This document shows positions 60,922-64,000 of a stretch of DNA of 64,000 bases, piece by piece. Location: positions 1,054,001 through 1,118,000 of the forward strand of contig JBLNCN010000005.1 of assembly GCA_050260675.1 (NCBI GenBank). Reading direction: 5' to 3'. Numbering within the stretch: position 1 is the first letter of the stretch; the number at the start of each line of letters is the position of its first letter. The notes below the pieces were generated by a model. It had not been told where the DNA came from and made no database searches. It was given only the letters and a program-made list of their open reading frames with translations. This DNA comes from JBBDIP01 sp050260675. GTDB lineage: Bacteria > Bacillota > Sulfobacillia > Fermentithermobacillales > Fermentithermobacillaceae. A program made the position numbers and the translations under genes.

Positions 60922-61572
60922 GTGAGCGGTATGGATTCCCATGAGTGCCTCCAGATAACCGTGAGGGCTGCTACCCTGTCCGACATACCTTTCATACAGG
61001 ACATTGCGCGCCGGACCTGGACTGACACCTACCGTGGCGTCATCGCCGAAGATGCGCAGGCCGCGGTGCTTGGCCGCGCGTACTCCAAGGAGGCTCTGAC
61101 AGTCTCGATCGGCCGCGGCCAGGCGTTCTTAGTTGCGGAAGTCTGCGGCGGTCAGGCAGTCCCCAGCGACCCGGCAGTTGACGGTGACTCAACCGTTGAC
61201 AGCGTTCCGACTGTTCACTGCAGCAATGACCGCCTCGCGGGATACGTCGATGTCGACTACGACGGTCGTCAAGCCAACTTGCACCGCCTGTACGTTCTGC
61301 CGGAATACCAACGTCTCGGACTAGGCAAGCGGCTGCTGCAGGAAGCGGTCGCACAAACGTTGGCGAGGCTGCCCGCAGGGAGTTCATGTCCCTTGGTCGC
61401 CTACGTTGAGCGCGACAATACCAGAGCCCGGGCCTTCTATAAGAAGATGGGCTTCGCCGAGGGTGAAGAGGAAATCGTAATCATTGGCGGGATATCACTG
61501 CCCGTCATCCGGATTTCGATGACGGTTGGGGGTGATGGCTCTGCAGACAAGGACCGTTCTTGTTGCGGATGA
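60922..61572 (+). CDS. GNAT N-acetyltransferase
   Basis: 216 residues. It has VRAATLSDIPFIQDIARRTW at the N-terminus, the acetyl-CoA motif LPEYQRLGLGKRLL, and YVERDNTRARAFYKKMGF. An unusual low-complexity insert of about 27 residues (after FLVAEVCGGQAV, rich in Val, Asp, Ser and Pro) separates strands that are normally contiguous. It has a GTG start with GGGGGGAA upstream. It overlaps the response-regulator gene by 38 bases, so it is the first gene of a three-gene operon with a two-component system. Confidence 0.85.
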   Translation: MSGMDSHECLQITVRAATLSDIPFIQDIARRTWTDTYRGVIAEDAQAAVLGRAYSKEALTVSIGRGQAFLVAEVCGGQAVPSDPAVDGDSTVDSVPTVHCSNDRLAGYVDVDYDGRQANLHRLYVLPEYQRLGLGKRLLQEAVAQTLARLPAGSSCPLVAYVERDNTRARAFYKKMGFAEGEEEIVIIGGISLPVIRISMTVGGDGSADKDRSCCG

Positions 61573-62308
61573 CGAGGACCACATCAGGCAACTGATACGG
61601 CTGTACCTGGTTAATGAGGGGTTCGGCGTTACTGAGGCCAAATCGGGCAAAGAAGCTTTGGACTCGTGGCAGAAGGACAACCCGGACTTGGTCGTCCTCG
61701 ACATAATGATGCCGGAGATGGACGGCTGGGAAGTCCTGAAGCAGATCCGCAAGCAGAAGAACACCCCGGTCATCATGCTCACCGCAAAGGATGCCGAAGT
61801 CGACAAAGTGCTCGGCCTCGAACTCGGCGCCGACGATTACGTGACCAAACCCTTTAGCCCCAGGGAACTGGTCTCGCGGGTTAAGGCCGTGCTTCGGAGG
61901 TCCGATAGCGCTTCCGGAGCGGTCTACCGAACGGAACACGATGAAGCGGCGCAGGCAAGTCAGCCTCCCGGCGGGCCCGCTGCTTCCGCGCATCCAGGCG
62001 AGTCAGTCTCGTACCCAGGCCTTCGCATAGATAGGGCGGCCAGGGAAGTCCACGTTGGCGACCAGATCCTGAGCCTGCCGCCCAAGGAGTTCGACCTCCT
62101 GTGGATCCTGGCATCCAACCCAAACAGGGTCTTCACCAGGGAGTATCTCCTGGAGACCGTATGGGAGTACACGTACTTCGGGGATATCCGCACGGTGGAC
62201 GTGCACGTGAGGCGCATACGGCAGAAGATTGAGAAGGACCCCGATAACCCCACCTACATCAAGACGGCCTGGGGCGTCGGCTATAAGTTTGAGTACCATC
62301 CCGGCTAG
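61535..62308 (+). CDS. OmpR-family response regulator
   Basis: 257 residues from the ATG at 61535. The receiver has acidic residues DDED, Asp56 in LDIMMPEMDGWE and Lys in YVTKPFSPREL. A linker of about 45 Gly/Ala/Pro/Ser-rich residues leads to a winged-helix DNA-binding domain (LPPKEFDLLWILASNPNRVFTREYLLETVWEY to DVHVRRIRQKIEKD and GVGYKFE). Its own ribosome-binding site (GGGGGT) lies inside the GNAT gene. It partners the kinase 15 bp downstream. Confidence 0.95.
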   Translation: MALQTRTVLVADDEDHIRQLIRLYLVNEGFGVTEAKSGKEALDSWQKDNPDLVVLDIMMPEMDGWEVLKQIRKQKNTPVIMLTAKDAEVDKVLGLELGADDYVTKPFSPRELVSRVKAVLRRSDSASGAVYRTEHDEAAQASQPPGGPAASAHPGESVSYPGLRIDRAAREVHVGDQILSLPPKEFDLLWILASNPNRVFTREYLLETVWEYTYFGDIRTVDVHVRRIRQKIEKDPDNPTYIKTAWGVGYKFEYHPG

Positions 62309-62323
62309 GAGGTAACAGGCTAC

Positions 62324-63838
62324 TTGTCATTGCGCGCCAGGCTCCTGGCAATGTTCGTAGCGATAATAGTGCTGGTTGCCGTGACCATGGGGATCTACAA
62401 CTTCAGGTTGCTTGAGGCCTTCTTCCGGCAGTCCTTAGCAAACCAGTTGCAGACCAGGCTGGGTCCCAGTGTCCAGGGCTGGTTTGAGCAGTTCGGCGCA
62501 CCGGCAACCGTCATGGTTGCGCGGCAAGTAGCCAACTTGGCTGCCGGGACGACCCAATCCCGCATCCTGGTGACTGATGTACGCGGCACTATCATCGTAG
62601 ACACCGGAGCCGACGGTCCATCCCTGGTGGGCAAGGTGGTGCCGGAGAGCCTCATCAGCCGGACGCTGCTGCAGGGTAGGATCTCGACATTTGATTACCC
62701 TACCGCCGGCGCCGATGCTTTGGCGGTCTCCGTCCCGTGGATTTCGATGAATCGGCTGGTCGGCGCGGTCCTTGTGGTGAGATCGGTGCGCACGGCTGCC
62801 AGGCAAACGGCCCTCGAGGTCAGCAGGTACGTGTTCCGCGCCGCTCTTCTGGCCTTCGCGGTTGCCCTCGTGGCCGCCTTCTTCATGTCGTCATCCATAA
62901 CAGGACCGCTCAGAAGAATGGCTCAAGCAGCCCGCTCGATTTCCAAGGGCAACTTCTCCGAGAAGATTGAGGTACGGACAGAAGACGAGCTCGGCCACCT
63001 GGCCGAAGCCATGAACTCGATGTCGGACGAAATCTCAGTCCTCATCCAGAGCCTCACTCAGGAGAAGGAGAAACTCCAGGCGCTCATGGATGCCCGGACC
63101 ACGATGATGTCGGACATATCCCACGACCTGCGCACGCCGGTTACGTCGATACGGGGATTCGTGGAAGCGCTGCGCGACGGCGTCATCAAGGACGATACGG
63201 AGAAGCTCCGGACCCTCAACGTCATCCACGAGGAATCGGAGCGTCTCTCGAGGATGGTGGACGACCTCTTCTACCTGGCCCGCCTCGAAGCCGGGGAGGC
63301 TCCCCTGGCGATGAAAGAGGTGGACATAGGCGCGATAGTGAGGAGTACAGTCGATACCATCCTCCCCATCGCCAGGGAAAAGGAACTCGAAGTAAACCTC
63401 CTCATTGACGAAGAGGCTGCGGCCAGGGGCCTGCTCAAAGCCATGGGCTCGGCTGACCGGCTCACCCGCGCCATCCTGAACCTGGTGGACAACGCCGTCA
63501 AGTACTCGCCGCACGGAGGCAGGGTCACGGTAACGGTAACGAGGGAAACCGAAGGTGCCCTGCCTGAGGCAGGCCCCTCCGTCTTTGCGGCAGTCGCAAC
63601 TCCCCGCGCAGTAATCGCGATTTCGGACCAAGGTCCAGGAATCTCGGAAGAAGACATTAAGCGGATCTTCGAGCGCTTCTACAGAGCAGACAAGGCCCGC
63701 TCCCGGACCAAGTCGGGAGCCGGCCTCGGACTATCGATCGCGAGATTCATCGCCGAGCAGCACCAGGGAGCGGTGTGGGCGAAAAGTACAGTCGGTCAGG
63801 GCTCGACCTTCTACATGGCGATCCCGCTGCTCAGTTAG
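62324..63838 (+). CDS. HAMP-containing sensor histidine kinase
   Basis: 504 residues: membrane helix 1 (about 8-24), an extracytoplasmic sensor domain (30-165), helix 2 (170-190), HAMP (190-243), HisKA box SDISHDLRTPVTSIRG (His267) and ATPase with NLVDNAVKYSPHGG, DQGPGISEED and GAGLGLSIARFI. The layout is that of ResE/PhoR-like kinases. The TTG start has AGGAGG 11 bases upstream. Cognate to the preceding OmpR-type regulator. The signal is unknown. Confidence 0.95.
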   Translation: MSLRARLLAMFVAIIVLVAVTMGIYNFRLLEAFFRQSLANQLQTRLGPSVQGWFEQFGAPATVMVARQVANLAAGTTQSRILVTDVRGTIIVDTGADGPSLVGKVVPESLISRTLLQGRISTFDYPTAGADALAVSVPWISMNRLVGAVLVVRSVRTAARQTALEVSRYVFRAALLAFAVALVAAFFMSSSITGPLRRMAQAARSISKGNFSEKIEVRTEDELGHLAEAMNSMSDEISVLIQSLTQEKEKLQALMDARTTMMSDISHDLRTPVTSIRGFVEALRDGVIKDDTEKLRTLNVIHEESERLSRMVDDLFYLARLEAGEAPLAMKEVDIGAIVRSTVDTILPIAREKELEVNLLIDEEAAARGLLKAMGSADRLTRAILNLVDNAVKYSPHGGRVTVTVTRETEGALPEAGPSVFAAVATPRAVIAISDQGPGISEEDIKRIFERFYRADKARSRTKSGAGLGLSIARFIAEQHQGAVWAKSTVGQGSTFYMAIPLLS

Positions 63839-63935
63839 CCTCGGAACTGCCCGCCGACGCCCGCCAGGCGCTCTCTGCAAACCCCTCCCCACCGGGTGGT
63901 CCTAGAGCCCCGCGAATCGCTCCCCGCCGGGTGTC

Positions 63936-64000
63936 CTAGATCCCAGCCGCGATCATCTCAGCAGGGACACGCAGTTCCTCGTGAGAGCGATAGAGCCTCT
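63936..64000 (-). CDS. Partial CDS, C-terminal end only
   Basis: Entering from the right edge, the minus strand reads RLYRSHEELRVPAEMIAAGI and then TAG at 63938-63936. The sequence looks like a natural protein end, but 20 residues are too few to assign. In the gap before it, CCACCGGGTGGTCCTAGA and CCGCCGGGTGTCCTAGA form an imperfect direct repeat. Confidence 0.35.
   Translation of the reverse strand, partial: RLYRSHEELRVPAEMIAAGI

Noticed and set aside
1..64000. CRISPR arrays, tRNA and rRNA genes
   Set aside because: No regularly spaced identical repeats, cloverleaf-like segments or conserved rRNA stretches were seen by eye. A covariance-model scan would be needed to exclude a tRNA firmly.

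Overview
This 64 kb window reads as a chromosomal segment of a Gram-positive bacterium, most likely a moderately GC-rich and little-studied member of the Bacillota. The grounds are the copper-amine-oxidase-type stalk domain, an RsiV-like sigma/anti-sigma pair, consensus Shine-Dalgarno sequences with frequent GTG and TTG starts, a TupABC tungstate transporter, a MocR regulator and many ABC-2 exporters paired with two-component systems. I saw no rRNA, tRNA, transposase, phage gene or CRISPR array. Genus or species cannot be assigned from the sequence alone.

Layout. 1-2.2 kb: a cut-off unknown gene, a peptidase remnant, free-methionine-sulfoxide reductase, a small membrane protein and a YbjQ protein. 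2.5-6.1 kb: a heterodimeric ABC exporter preceded by 15-bp repeats that look like tandem translation-start units. 6.5-9.6 kb: ECF sigma and RsiV-like anti-sigma factor, then a secreted propeller protein. 9.8-17 kb: S10 peptidase, DUF4386 protein, SRPBCC protein and an Lhr helicase. 17-20.4 kb: sigma, anti-sigma, ABC ATPase and ABC permease in one operon. 20.6-25.2 kb: S41 peptidase, hemolysin III, SDR, GNAT and an Erm-type rRNA methyltransferase with a complete attenuator leader. 25.6-39.5 kb: a mosaic of small metabolic, stress and regulatory genes with many broken ones (interrupted DUF4424-like gene, phosphotransferase fragment, SDR fragment, frameshifted hydrolase, decayed TIM-barrel gene).

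39.9-46.6 kb is a visibly AT-richer island that looks like a defence system: PD-(D/E)XK nuclease, DNA methyltransferase, a phosphoribosyltransferase-like protein, an ORC/CDC6-like ATPase and an unknown protein. The last four are nearly contiguous on the minus strand. The island abuts the 3' end of rlmH, the gene whose 3' end is the classical SCC-element attachment site in staphylococci. 46.8-50.8 kb: rlmH, a frameshifted YciI gene, an SLC13 transporter and a MocR regulator. 50.9-53.6 kb: tupABC behind a structured leader that can hide the tupA ribosome-binding site and resembles the Moco/Tuco RNA. 53.6-64 kb: a MEDS-domain kinase, a Fe-S protein, an acidic secreted protein, a NarL-type two-component pair next to an ABC-2 exporter, and a GNAT/OmpR-type regulator/kinase operon.

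The strongest candidates for undescribed biology are the erm leader (25188-25397), the island at the end of rlmH (39873-46568), the tupA leader RNA (51029-51115) and the repeat-born upstream ORF of the ABC exporter (6048-6160).
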